From: Myxococcus xanthus
GTDB taxonomy: Bacteria > Myxococcota > Myxococcia > Myxococcales > Myxococcaceae
Reading direction: 5' to 3'
Length of the DNA stretch: 64,000 nucleotides
Assembly: GCF_006402735.1 (NCBI RefSeq)
Contig: NZ_CP017174.1
Coordinates: forward strand, 8,164,001-8,228,000
Shown: positions 53,343 through 61,132 of the stretch, piece after piece
Layout of the letters: every line of letters begins with the position of its first letter
Numbering within the stretch: position 1 is the stretch's first letter
Program-made: the position numbers and the translations under genes
The notes under the pieces: model-generated
What the model saw: the letters and a program-made list of their open reading frames with translations, nothing else
What the model was told of the DNA's origin: nothing
Databases searched by the model: none

Positions 53343-53945
53343 TCAGTAGGTGTAATAGACAGGCGGCGTGGTGCTGGTGAAGAAGTTGTAATACGTGGCC
53401 ACGTAGTTGGGGCGGTTGCCTACCTCACCCGGCAGCGGGCCACCCTTCGTCCCGTAGGCCACCAGCGTCGCGCCGCCGTCCGTCTGGTCCAGCGCGCAGG
53501 AGCTCACATGGTTCGTTCCGTACATGACGACGATGTCATGCGAGCGGACCATGCCGAGCGTCGCCGGGTCGATGTGGTTCACCTGACAGCGATTCATCGA
53601 GCTGCCACTGGGCGTGGGCTTGTACGAGAAGGCCGTGGCCACGCCGTAGCTGTTGGCCAGGAGCGCGAGGTACGGAGTGTTGTAGGACCTTCCCAGCGTC
53701 ACGCTGCCCGCGCCATGGGCGCACGTGCTGGACGCCGCCCGCGTCACGACGATGTCCAGGCTCGGAGGCATGGAGCCGGGCACCGGCACGGAGGAGATGG
53801 TGTACGTGCAGCCCTGCGTGGTGCCGGTGACCAGCGCGGCCTCCTGCTGCGCCAGCGCCTCCTGCTCGGGGGCCTCCTCGGGGGCGCCACAAGCGGCCAG
53901 GGACACGGCGGCACAACACCAGACGGTGGACTTGAAGACTTGCAT
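53343..53945 (-). CDS. Small lipoprotein, copy A of a tandem pair
   Basis: A 200-residue lipoprotein with lipobox SLAAC (about residue 19). The N-terminal part (GAPEEAPEQEALAQQEAALV) is acidic. The mature domain has six or so cysteines (TQGCTYTISS; STCAHGAGSV; NRCQVNHIDP; SSCALDQTDGG) likely in disulphides, and ends NYVATYYNFFTSTTPPVYYT(Y). It is clearly paralogous to the gene at 54122. No family recognised. GGAG lies 7 bases before the ATG at 53945. The last nine residues are aromatic-rich, which is unusual. Confidence 0.8.
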   Translation of the reverse strand: MQVFKSTVWCCAAVSLAACGAPEEAPEQEALAQQEAALVTGTTQGCTYTISSVPVPGSMPPSLDIVVTRAASSTCAHGAGSVTLGRSYNTPYLALLANSYGVATAFSYKPTPSGSSMNRCQVNHIDPATLGMVRSHDIVVMYGTNHVSSCALDQTDGGATLVAYGTKGGPLPGEVGNRPNYVATYYNFFTSTTPPVYYTY

Positions 53946-53962
53946 GTCGGGACTCCGGTACG

Positions 53963-53991
53963 GAGAGGATGGGGACTCATCCCCACCTCTC
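53963..53991 (-). promoter_or_regulatory. Leader hairpin of lipoprotein copy A
   Basis: GAGAGGATGGGG (53963-53974) pairs with CCCCACCTCTC (53981-53991) with one bulged base. It sits just before the ribosome site on the minus strand, at the same place as the hairpin of copy B. Confidence 0.5.
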
Positions 53992-54121
53992 CAAAAGCTG
54001 ACAGAGTCCTTGTCCAGCATTCAACTGGAGCAAACTGCAACACAACTGCATTGCAATTTGGCAACATCAATCCCTGGCGCCATCACGACCCTGGGTCCCG
54101 CGCTACCGAGCGCGCAATGAC

Positions 54122-54727
54122 TCAGTAAGCGTAGAAGACAGGCGCCGTGGTGGTGGTGAAGAAGTCGTAGTAGGTGGCGACGTAGTTGCTGCCGCTGCCC
54201 GTCTCACCGTAGATGCGGCCATTCTTCGTGCCGAAGACGACCAGCGTCGCGCCGCCATCCGTCTGGTCCAGGTTGCAGCTGTAGATGTTGCCCGACCCCA
54301 GCCACACCGCGACGCCCGAGCTGCGCACCACCGCCAGGGTCTCCGGGTCAATCTGCCGCACGCTGCAGGAGGTGGGCGAGCTGCCGCTGGGCGAGTACTT
54401 GCCCGTGTACGTCACGGCCAGGCCGTAGCCGTTCGCCAGGAGCGCGCGGGCGGGAAAGGCATAGGAGCCCGAATCCAACGTCACGCTCGCCGCCGGCCAG
54501 GGGCACGTGCTGGAGGCCGCGCGCGACAGCGACACGCTGTACCGCGGCGGAACGGTGCCGGGGACCGAATCGGCGGTGATGGAGTACGTACAGCCCTGCG
54601 TGGTGCCAGTGGTCAGCGCGGCTTCCTGCTGCGCCAGCCCGGTCTGCTCCGGAGACTCCTCGGGGGCGCTACAGGCGGCGAATGACGCAGCGGCACAAAG
54701 CCAGACAGCGGACTTGATGAATCGCAT
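54122..54727 (-). CDS. Small lipoprotein, copy B of a tandem pair
   Basis: A 201-residue lipoprotein, lipobox SFAAC. It shares with copy A the acidic segment (SAPEESPEQTGLAQQEAAL), the first Cys motif (TTGTTQGCTYSI), the AASSTC block, the Asp-Gln-Thr-Asp-Gly-Gly-Ala-Thr-Leu-Val stretch and the end NYVATYYDFFTTTTAPVFYA(Y). The middle differs (YPSGSSPTSCSVRQ; GSGNIYSCNLDQ). It lies directly downstream of rapZ (124-base gap) on the same strand but has its own conserved upstream block, so it is probably expressed separately. Function unknown. Confidence 0.8.
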   Translation of the reverse strand: MRFIKSAVWLCAAASFAACSAPEESPEQTGLAQQEAALTTGTTQGCTYSITADSVPGTVPPRYSVSLSRAASSTCPWPAASVTLDSGSYAFPARALLANGYGLAVTYTGKYSPSGSSPTSCSVRQIDPETLAVVRSSGVAVWLGSGNIYSCNLDQTDGGATLVVFGTKNGRIYGETGSGSNYVATYYDFFTTTTAPVFYAY

Positions 54728-54750
54728 GCGGGGACTCCCTTGTTGAAAGA

Positions 54751-54774
54751 GGGATGGGGATTCAACCCCATCCC
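54751..54774 (-). promoter_or_regulatory. Leader hairpin of lipoprotein copy B
   Basis: GGGATGGGG (54751-54759) pairs perfectly with CCCCATCCC (54766-54774) with a 6-base loop, just before the ribosome site. Its conservation between the two copies suggests a role in translation or stability. Confidence 0.5.
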
Positions 54775-54784
54775 TCCAAAACCC

Positions 54785-54799
54785 GACAGAAATTCTGTC
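54785..54799. promoter_or_regulatory. Palindrome in the upstream block of copy B
   Basis: GACAGAA-A-TTCTGTC is a 7+1+7 perfect dyad. The equivalent site of copy A has GACAGAG and has lost the symmetry. It may be an operator or part of the promoter. Confidence 0.4.
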
Positions 54800-54851
54800 T
54801 GTCATTCAACGGGAGCAAATCGCAACGCAGCCGCATTGCAATTTGGCGGCG

Positions 54852-55715
54852 CTATTCCTTCTCGATGTCCCGGTCCCAGAGCTGGACGCGGGTGTCTTCG
54901 TCCGTCAGGCGCCGGGTGAGCTCCGCGGCGATGGCGACGGAGCGGTGCTTGCCCCCGGTGCAGCCCAGGGCCACGGTGAGGTACGCCTTCCCCTCCTTCT
55001 GGTAGCGGGGGAAGAGGAAGCGGCAGAGGTCCACGACCTTCTCGAGGAACTGCTGCGTCTCCTCACGCTCCAGCACGTAGGCCGCCACCTTCGACACCTT
55101 GCCCGTGAGCCCCTTCAGCTCCGGGACGAAGTACGGATTGGGCAGGAAGCGCACGTCCAGGACGAGGTCCGCCTGGGGCGGCACGCCGTAGCGGTAACCA
55201 AACGACATGATGGACAGGCTGGGGCCCGCGGCGGGCTCCGGGCTGAAGCGCGCCTGCACCATGCGCTTCAAGTCATGCACGTTCAGCGTGGACGAGTCGA
55301 TGACCTGGTCGGCCAGCTCGCGCAAGTCACGCAGCGCCTGGCGCTCCGCCTTGATGCCCTCGGCGACGGTGCCGTTGGGCGCCAGCGGGTGGCGGCGGCG
55401 CGTCTCGCTGAAGCGGCGGATGAGGCTGTCGTCGCTGGAGTCCAGGAAGAGCACTTCCACCTGGTGCCCGGCGCGGCGGACCTCGGCGAGGATGCGGGGC
55501 GCGTCCTTGAGGAAGACGCCTTCGCGGACGTCCACCACCAGCGCCATGCGCTCGAAGTGGCCGCCCCCCGCCAGCTCCGTGAGCTTGGGCAAGAGCAGCA
55601 CCGGCAGGTTGTCGATGCAGAAGAAGCCCGAATCCTCCAACGCGCGGATGGCGGTGGACTTACCGGACCCGGACATGCCGGTGATGATGACGATTTGTTT
55701 CGCGGGGGCGGTCAC
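54852..55715 (-). CDS. rapZ: RapZ/YvcJ family nucleotide-binding protein
   Basis: A 287-residue cytoplasmic protein. P-loop GMSGSGKST (13-21), ALEDSGFFCIDNLPVLLLP, FLDSSDDSLIRRFSETRRRH and the C-terminal FGYRYGVPPQADLVLDVRFLPN plus CTGGKHRSV are the hallmarks of the family. In enterobacteria RapZ controls glucosamine-6-phosphate synthase through small RNAs; in many other bacteria it is found with hprK and PTS genes and its role is less clear. It overlaps hprK by 4 bases, so the two are coupled. Confidence 0.94.
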   Translation of the reverse strand: MTAPAKQIVIITGMSGSGKSTAIRALEDSGFFCIDNLPVLLLPKLTELAGGGHFERMALVVDVREGVFLKDAPRILAEVRRAGHQVEVLFLDSSDDSLIRRFSETRRRHPLAPNGTVAEGIKAERQALRDLRELADQVIDSSTLNVHDLKRMVQARFSPEPAAGPSLSIMSFGYRYGVPPQADLVLDVRFLPNPYFVPELKGLTGKVSKVAAYVLEREETQQFLEKVVDLCRFLFPRYQKEGKAYLTVALGCTGGKHRSVAIAAELTRRLTDEDTRVQLWDRDIEKE

Positions 55716-56677
55716 TCGACCTCTTCTCCCAGGGTGCGGCGCATCGCCCCTTCGGCGATGGCCCGATTGAGTCGCTCGGCGAACTCTCTCGCCGAGTGGT
55801 GGCCCTGTAGCTTTAGCAACTGATTACGCGCGGCGACCTCGATGATGGTCGCCATGTTGCGGCCCGGACGAACAGGCACCACCGACAGGGGGATGTCCAC
55901 CCCCACAATCTGGAGATGCCGGTCCTCCACGCCCAGCCGGTCGTACTCCTGGTGGGGGTCCCACTCCTGGAGCTCGATGACCAGCTCGATTTTCTTCTGT
56001 TCGCGGATGGCGGCCACACCGAACAGGTCCTTGATGTTGATGATGCCCAGGCCGCGAATCTCCATGTGGTGCTTGATGACCGGGTTGCCAGCGCCGTAGA
56101 CGGCCCCCTTGCGGCGGGTGACGTCCACGATGTCGTCCGCCACCAGGCGGTGGGCCCGCATCACCAGGTCCAGGGCAATCTCGCTCTTGCCGATGCCGCT
56201 CTTGCCCAGCAGCAAGATGCCCACGCCGAACACGTCCATCAACACCCCGTGCAGGCTGCTGGACTCGGTGAGGGCCTCTTCCAGGAAGGTCTGCACTCGC
56301 ATGATGAACTCGCTGGAGAGCAGCGGCGTCGTCATCAGCGCCAGGCCCGCGCCTTCACACGCGGAGATGAGGGCCTGGGGAATGTCCAGGTCCTTGGTCA
56401 CCACCACGCACGCCAGTTCCTCCTCGCCGAAGAGCTGCGCCAGCGACTCGCGCTGCCGCTCTTCCGGCAGCGTGGCCAAGTACGAAATCTCCGTGTTGCC
56501 GAACACCTGGACGCGGTGCGGATGCAGGTGCTCGGTGAAGCCCGCAAGCGCCAGCCCCGGCTTCTGGATGCGCGAGGACACCACGATGCGCGACAGCCCG
56601 CCGCCGCCGGCAACGAGATTGAGCCGCAAGTCGTAGTCGCGGTCCTCGAGGAGCTGGGAGATGCGGATGGATTTCAT
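55712..56677 (-). CDS. hprK: HPr kinase/phosphorylase
   Basis: A 321-residue bifunctional enzyme that phosphorylates and dephosphorylates a serine of HPr. P-loop GKSGIGKSE (158-166), LHGVLMDVFGVGILLLG just before it, EIRGLGIINIKDLFGVAAI (the K3-loop signature near 205) and the Arg-rich end segment VVPVRPGRNMATIIEVAARN are all present. The start is ATG 56677 (MKSIRISQLLEDRDYDLRLN); the frame remains open further but that part lies antisense to the HIT gene. Its target, HPr with Ser49, is at 17666-17944. It sits upstream of rapZ in one operon. Confidence 0.95.
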   Translation of the reverse strand: MKSIRISQLLEDRDYDLRLNLVAGGGGLSRIVVSSRIQKPGLALAGFTEHLHPHRVQVFGNTEISYLATLPEERQRESLAQLFGEEELACVVVTKDLDIPQALISACEGAGLALMTTPLLSSEFIMRVQTFLEEALTESSSLHGVLMDVFGVGILLLGKSGIGKSEIALDLVMRAHRLVADDIVDVTRRKGAVYGAGNPVIKHHMEIRGLGIINIKDLFGVAAIREQKKIELVIELQEWDPHQEYDRLGVEDRHLQIVGVDIPLSVVPVRPGRNMATIIEVAARNQLLKLQGHHSAREFAERLNRAIAEGAMRRTLGEEVE

Positions 56678-56821
56678 CGTCAGGGCGTGGATATCACCGG
56701 TGGGGCCCTTTGAGGGGGACAGCGTTCCTTGGGCCCTCAACGAGAGGGGCCCAGGTAGGAGACCCGGGGCCCGGCCGCCCCACCGGGAGGCAAAATGCGG
56801 CTTCCGACAGGCAACGGAAGG

Positions 56822-56841
56822 CCACGGAAGCCATTCCGTGG
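56822..56841. promoter_or_regulatory. Perfect inverted repeat in the hprK-HIT intergenic region
   Basis: CCACGGAA (56822-56829), a 4-base loop, and TTCCGTGG (56834-56841), 28 bases before the HIT gene start. It could be an operator or a leader hairpin. Confidence 0.4.
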
Positions 56842-56869
56842 GGCTCCGGCCGCTGGTAAGCCGGAAATC

Positions 56870-57220
56870 ATGTCCGACTGTCTCTTCTGCAAGATTCGCG
56901 ACGGGCTCATCCCCGCCAAGGTGGTCTACCGCGACGACGTGTGCGTGGCCTTCGAGGACATCAATCCCCAGGCCCCCACCCACGTGCTCTTCATCCCCCA
57001 CAAGCACATCCCCACCGTGAACGACATCACGGCGGAGGACCGCGAGCTGGTGGGCCACCTCTTCACCGCGGCCGCCAAGGTGGCCCAGGAGCGCGGGCAC
57101 GCGGACCCGAGCGACGGCTACCGGGTGGTGATGAACACCCACGTGCACGCCGGCCAGACGGTCTTCCACATCCACCTGCACCTGCTGGCCGGGCGCCCGC
57201 TGGGCTGGCCGCCGGGCTAG
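56870..57220 (+). CDS. HIT-family nucleotide hydrolase (HINT type)
   Basis: A 116-residue protein with the catalytic histidine triad HIHLHLL (His100, 102, 104) and an N-terminal CLFCKI pair, typical of zinc-binding bacterial HINT proteins. These hydrolyse nucleoside phosphoramidates and acyl-adenylates. DDVCVAFEDINPQAPTHVL and HVLFIPHKHIPTVND are standard. The start is ATG 56870 (MSDCLFC). Divergent from hprK. Confidence 0.94.
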   Translation: MSDCLFCKIRDGLIPAKVVYRDDVCVAFEDINPQAPTHVLFIPHKHIPTVNDITAEDRELVGHLFTAAAKVAQERGHADPSDGYRVVMNTHVHAGQTVFHIHLHLLAGRPLGWPPG

Positions 57221-57266
57221 TTCCGCGCGCCCCTGCCCGAGGCCGGTGTTAGCCTCGGGCACCGCG

Positions 57267-58037
57267 ATGCCCTTCTCATCGGAATCGTCTCCCGGGAACC
57301 GGCGAGCCTACACACTGCTGTCACTGCTGCTCGCGGGCGTGGCGGGCCTGGTGAATACCACGGGCTTCGTGGCGCTGGGCCTGCACACGTCGCACATGTC
57401 CGGAAGCATGGCCACGCTGGGAGAGTCCCTTGCCTCGGGCAACGTGGCCCTGGCCTGGCTGGCCGCGCAGCTCCTGCTGTCCTTCGTGGTGGGCGCCGTG
57501 TCCGCGTCGGTGCTGCTGGAGGCCTCGCGCGAGCGCCCCCGGGGCCGCCACTCCTCCGCGCTGCTGCTGGAGGCGCTCACGCTGGGCGGCATCGGCGTCT
57601 GGCTGTCGTACCACCCCAGTCCACACGAGCCGACGCTCATGTGGGGCCTGGCCTATGCCATGGGGCTCCAGAACGCGCTCGTCACCCGCGTCTCCGGCGC
57701 CGTGGTGCGCACCACGCACGTCACCGGCATCCTCACCGACATCGGCATCCAGGTGGTGCGGCTGGGTTCCTGGCTGCGCGAGGGAACGCGGGGCCAGGGC
57801 TTGCCGGGCCTGCGACGCCGCCTATGGGCGCTGCCCACCGCTGTTGAATTCGAGCGGACGCGGCTGCACCTGGGGCTCGGTTCCGCCTTCCTGGGCGGCT
57901 GCACGCTGGGGCCGCTGCTCTTCGCCCGGCTCGGCGCGGCCACCCTGGCGATTCCCTGCGGGGTGCTGGTGGTGCTGGTGGCGCTCGACCTGAGCGCCGT
58001 CGCCGACTCCGGCCCCCAGGCGATGCCGCGCGCCTGA
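57267..58037 (+). CDS. DUF1275 (YoaK-type) membrane protein
   Basis: A 256-residue membrane protein with about six helices. The family motifs are TLLSLLLAGVAGLVNTTGF, HTSHMSGSMATLGESLASGN and GLQNALVTRVSGAVVRTTHV followed by TGILTDIG. Function is unknown; the TGxxTDxG loop is conserved. The start is ATG 57267; a GTG at 57246 is in frame. It lies 46 bases after the HIT gene on the same strand and is convergent with the next gene, one base apart. Confidence 0.88.
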   Translation: MPFSSESSPGNRRAYTLLSLLLAGVAGLVNTTGFVALGLHTSHMSGSMATLGESLASGNVALAWLAAQLLLSFVVGAVSASVLLEASRERPRGRHSSALLLEALTLGGIGVWLSYHPSPHEPTLMWGLAYAMGLQNALVTRVSGAVVRTTHVTGILTDIGIQVVRLGSWLREGTRGQGLPGLRRRLWALPTAVEFERTRLHLGLGSAFLGGCTLGPLLFARLGAATLAIPCGVLVVLVALDLSAVADSGPQAMPRA

Positions 58038-58038
58038 G

Positions 58039-60276
58039 TCACTCCGTCCCGGGCTGGGCGGACGCGGGGCCGGGCGGGCCGGAGGACGCCTCCACGTCCT
58101 TGACGCTCGCCGAGGGCCTGCCGCGGCGGAGCACGTGCAGCACGCTGCTCTTCTCGTCCGTCCACGTGAAGTCGGGGTCCTCCCGCAGGCCCAGCCGGCG
58201 CACGCGCGCGGAGGCCCGGGTGAAGGTGGGGCCCCAGGAGAACTCGCGGTCCGGGCTCAGCACCATCCAGTTGCTGCGCAGCGCGTCCCCTTGCGTCTCG
58301 TTGACCACCAGCGCCGCGTGCAACCCCAGGGCCCGCGCGTGAGCCAGCGTCAGCGGCACCAGGTCCAGGTGGACGTTGCTGATGTGCAGCGCCAGCACGC
58401 CATGGGGCGCCAGGTGCGCGCGGTAGAGCGCCACCGCCTCCTGGGTGAGCAGGTGCACCGGCACCGCGTCCGAGGAGAAGGTGTCCAGCGCGAGCACGTC
58501 GAAGCCCTGCGCGCCGCCCGCCTCCAGCTCCCGCTCCAGGGAGATGCGCGCGTCCCCCTCCACGAGCTCCACCTTCGCCGGCGTGTCTCCCAGATAAGAG
58601 AAGTAGCCGCCCTCGCCTTGCGCCAGCGCGATGACCGCGGGGTCGATTTCGTAGAAGCGCCCGGTGTCCTCCGCTTCGAGCAACGCGGCGCTGGTGCCCA
58701 CGCCCAGTCCCAGCACGCCCACGCGCAGTCCCGCGGGCAGCCCCACGGCTTCGCGCAGCCGGCGCTGCTCGGCGATGGCCAGCCCCAGGCCCGCCTCCGG
58801 CGTGTAATACGTCGTGGGCACACTCCTGCGCTCGGGCGTCACGTACTGGAGCCCGTGGGTGATGGCGCCATGCAGGAGCGTGAAGCGGTGGTCCTCCGGC
58901 GAGCCCACGCCCTGCTCCATCACCCGCACCACGCCGAAGAAGTTGCGTGAGGCGAAGCGCGCGCGGCCCTGCTCGCGGGCCATGGTGTACGTCAGGTGTC
59001 CGGCCACCAGGAGCAGCATGGCGCCGCGCAGGACGCGCTGCAGCCGCTGCGTCCGCGTCGTTTCGCCCTCCTGTTTCGCCATGCCCACCAGCGCGACGAC
59101 GCAGCACGCGCCCAGCGACAGGGGATACTCCCAGTAGGCGCTGAAGACGGCGGGGGCCAGCACGCTGATGAGCAGCCCGCCCAGCACGCCGCCCGCGGAC
59201 ACCCACAGGTAGAAGGCGCTGAGGTGGCGCGGCGGAGGACGCAGCCGGTACAGCTCGCCGTGGCACACCATGCCGCCCGCGAAGAGGGCCACTGAGTACG
59301 CGGCCAGTTGGAGCGCGAGCGACGACTGCGGCCCCTGCGTCTGCGCGTGCGCCACCCCTGCGCCCGAGGCGATGAGCAGCACCGCGTAGACGGTGCGCGA
59401 ATAGAAGGACTCGCGGGAGAAGGCGAGGATGAAGGTCAGCAGGTAGACGGCCAGGGGCAGCACCCAGAGGAAGGGGCCGGCCGCCACGTCCTGGGAGAGC
59501 TGGTTCGTCGTCGCCAGCAGCAGCACCGACGCGCAGGTGCTCAGGCCGAGCCACGTCATCGTGGCGCGCACGGTGGGGCGTGCCACCTCGGCGCCGGCCT
59601 CCGCCCCGGGGCCTTCCGTCAGCGGCGTGGCCGTCACGGGCGCGGCCGTGGCGACGGGCGCCGTGTCCGGCTGCTTCATCACGTCCAGCGCGCACACCGC
59701 GCAGGCCACGGCGAAGAAGATGAAGCCCACGCCCCAGCCCCACGCCTGGGCGCCGCGCCCCACCCACGGCTCCACCAGGAAGGGATAGCCGAGCAGCGCC
59801 AGCAGCGAGCCCGCGTTGGACAGCGCATACAGCGGATAGGGCGAGCGGCCCGGCCGCGCGCGGGCGAACCACGACTGGAGCAGCGGGCCGGTGGTGCTCA
59901 GCACGAAGAAAGGCAGGCCGATGGTGACCGCCAGCATCGCCAACAGCCGGGGCACGGCCAGCGCGGTGCCCTCCGGACGCCACTCAGGCCCGGGCGCCAC
60001 CGGCGAGCCCGCCAGCAACGCGCGAGCGCCCAGCAGCAGCACCGCCACCACCAGAAGGCCCAGGTGGACGCGGGCCTGCGTGCGAGGTGCCAGCCGCGAG
60101 GCGAGCCCGTGCGCGTACGCGTAGCCCCCCAGCAACACCGCCTGGAAGAACAACATGCACGCCGTCCACACGCCGGGCGTTCCGCCGTACCACGGCAATG
60201 AATAGCGCCCCACCAGGGGTTGCACGCCGAACAGGAGGAACGCACTAGCGAAGATGGCGATGGCGTAGCGGGACAT
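58039..60276 (-). CDS. Fused membrane / spermidine-synthase-like protein
   Basis: A 745-residue fusion. Residues 1-490 hold two blocks of hydrophobic helices (RYAIAIFASAFLLFGVQPLV; FVLSTTGPLLQSWFARARPG; PLAVYLLTFILAFSRESFYS), separated by a polar linker near 215-240. The C-terminal 230 residues have the SAM-binding fold of spermidine synthases: VGVLGLGVGTSAALLEAEDT, YEIDPAVIALAQGEGGYFSY, VELVEGDARISLERELE and FDVLALDTFSSDAVPVHLLT. Such fusions are widespread but uncharacterised; the methyltransferase-like part may not make polyamines. The start is ATG 60276; a GTG at 60306 is in frame. Confidence 0.85.
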   Translation of the reverse strand: MSRYAIAIFASAFLLFGVQPLVGRYSLPWYGGTPGVWTACMLFFQAVLLGGYAYAHGLASRLAPRTQARVHLGLLVVAVLLLGARALLAGSPVAPGPEWRPEGTALAVPRLLAMLAVTIGLPFFVLSTTGPLLQSWFARARPGRSPYPLYALSNAGSLLALLGYPFLVEPWVGRGAQAWGWGVGFIFFAVACAVCALDVMKQPDTAPVATAAPVTATPLTEGPGAEAGAEVARPTVRATMTWLGLSTCASVLLLATTNQLSQDVAAGPFLWVLPLAVYLLTFILAFSRESFYSRTVYAVLLIASGAGVAHAQTQGPQSSLALQLAAYSVALFAGGMVCHGELYRLRPPPRHLSAFYLWVSAGGVLGGLLISVLAPAVFSAYWEYPLSLGACCVVALVGMAKQEGETTRTQRLQRVLRGAMLLLVAGHLTYTMAREQGRARFASRNFFGVVRVMEQGVGSPEDHRFTLLHGAITHGLQYVTPERRSVPTTYYTPEAGLGLAIAEQRRLREAVGLPAGLRVGVLGLGVGTSAALLEAEDTGRFYEIDPAVIALAQGEGGYFSYLGDTPAKVELVEGDARISLERELEAGGAQGFDVLALDTFSSDAVPVHLLTQEAVALYRAHLAPHGVLALHISNVHLDLVPLTLAHARALGLHAALVVNETQGDALRSNWMVLSPDREFSWGPTFTRASARVRRLGLREDPDFTWTDEKSSVLHVLRRGRPSASVKDVEASSGPPGPASAQPGTE

Positions 60277-60345
60277 GTTGGCGGTCCAGGCTTTCCCGCC
60301 CGGCACGTCCGGTCAACTGCCCGGCGTCCGGGGGGCGAAGAAGGT

Positions 60346-61128
60346 TCAGCGCGAGGGGGCTCGGGGCGCGAAGAGCCGGGCGCCAGACGGAGCCAGCGCG
60401 GTTTCCATGGGCAGCCCGTAGAGCGTTTCCAGGGAGGAACGCTCCAGCACCGCGTTCGCCGGCCCCTGCGCGAGCACCTGGCCGTCCCGGAGGAGCAGCA
60501 CATGAGTGGCGAAGGCGGCGGCGAGGTTCACGTCGTGCAGCACCGCCACCGCGCCCAGCCCCGCGTCCACACGCGCGCGCACGCGGTCGAGCGAGCCCAC
60601 TTGATGGGCCACGTCCAGGAAGGCGGTGGGCTCATCCAGCAGCAACAACTCGGGCTGCTGCACCAGTCCTCGCGCCAGCATCAACATCCGGCGCTCGCCT
60701 CCAGAGAGTGCCTCCGCGGGCCGCTCGGCCAGGTGCGCGATGCCGAGCTCCGTCATCACCTCCCGCGCGAGCGCCACGTCGCCCGCGGACGGCAGGCCCC
60801 AGAGGCCCAGGTGCGGACTGCGGCCCATCAACACCAGCTCCAGGCCGCTGAAGCCCTCCGTGGATTCGAAGGTCTGCGGCACCCACGCCACCTTGCGGGC
60901 GAGCGCTCGGGGCGCCCAGGCGGCGCGCTCGCGGCCTAGCAGGCGCACCTCTCCGCGCGTCCAGGGCCCCATGCCCAGCACCGCGCGCAGCAGCGTGCTC
61001 TTGCCCGTCCCGTTGGGGCCGAGCACCGCCCACAGCTCACCGGGCCGGACCTCGCACGCCACACCATGCAAGATGGGACGAGGACCGTAGCCCGCGACCA
61101 GCGCCCGGGTGACGAGCAAGGGCTCCAC
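60346..61128 (-). CDS. ABC transporter ATPase, iron-siderophore/B12 (FecE/BtuD) type
   Basis: A 260-residue ATPase: Walker A GPNGTGKST (37-45), Q-loop VAWVPQTFE, signature LSGGERRML, Walker B LLLLDEPTAFLD and switch His in VLHDVN. The pattern LGMGPWTRGEVRLLGRERAAW fits the FecE/BtuD group. No permease or binding protein is adjacent, so it may serve a transporter encoded elsewhere. It starts only 4 bases after the stop of the upstream repeat-rich gene, so they share a transcript. Confidence 0.88.
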   Translation of the reverse strand: MEPLLVTRALVAGYGPRPILHGVACEVRPGELWAVLGPNGTGKSTLLRAVLGMGPWTRGEVRLLGRERAAWAPRALARKVAWVPQTFESTEGFSGLELVLMGRSPHLGLWGLPSAGDVALAREVMTELGIAHLAERPAEALSGGERRMLMLARGLVQQPELLLLDEPTAFLDVAHQVGSLDRVRARVDAGLGAVAVLHDVNLAAAFATHVLLLRDGQVLAQGPANAVLERSSLETLYGLPMETALAPSGARLFAPRAPSR

Positions 61129-61132
61129 GGGA

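Larger units (their letters stand above)
53343..54847 (-). repeat. Tandem gene duplication, about 780-base period
   Basis: The two lipoprotein genes, their leader hairpins and their upstream blocks are repeated in the same order. Matching points are offset by 779 (stops), 782 (starts) and 785 bases (the upstream TTGCAATTTGGC at 54051-54062 and 54836-54847). The genes have diverged but the upstream blocks are closely conserved. Confidence 0.85.

Noticed and set aside
56678-57262. N-terminal extension of hprK
   Set aside because: It lies opposite the HIT gene and has no similarity. MKSIRISQLL is the usual start.
57653-59983. Very long alternative minus-strand frame within the spermidine-synthase fusion and DUF1275 genes
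   Set aside because: The translation is Gly/Ala/Arg-rich without motifs, while the overlapping frame has clear domains. Similar shadows lie opposite 9728-11857, 37448-39730 and 43068-45014.
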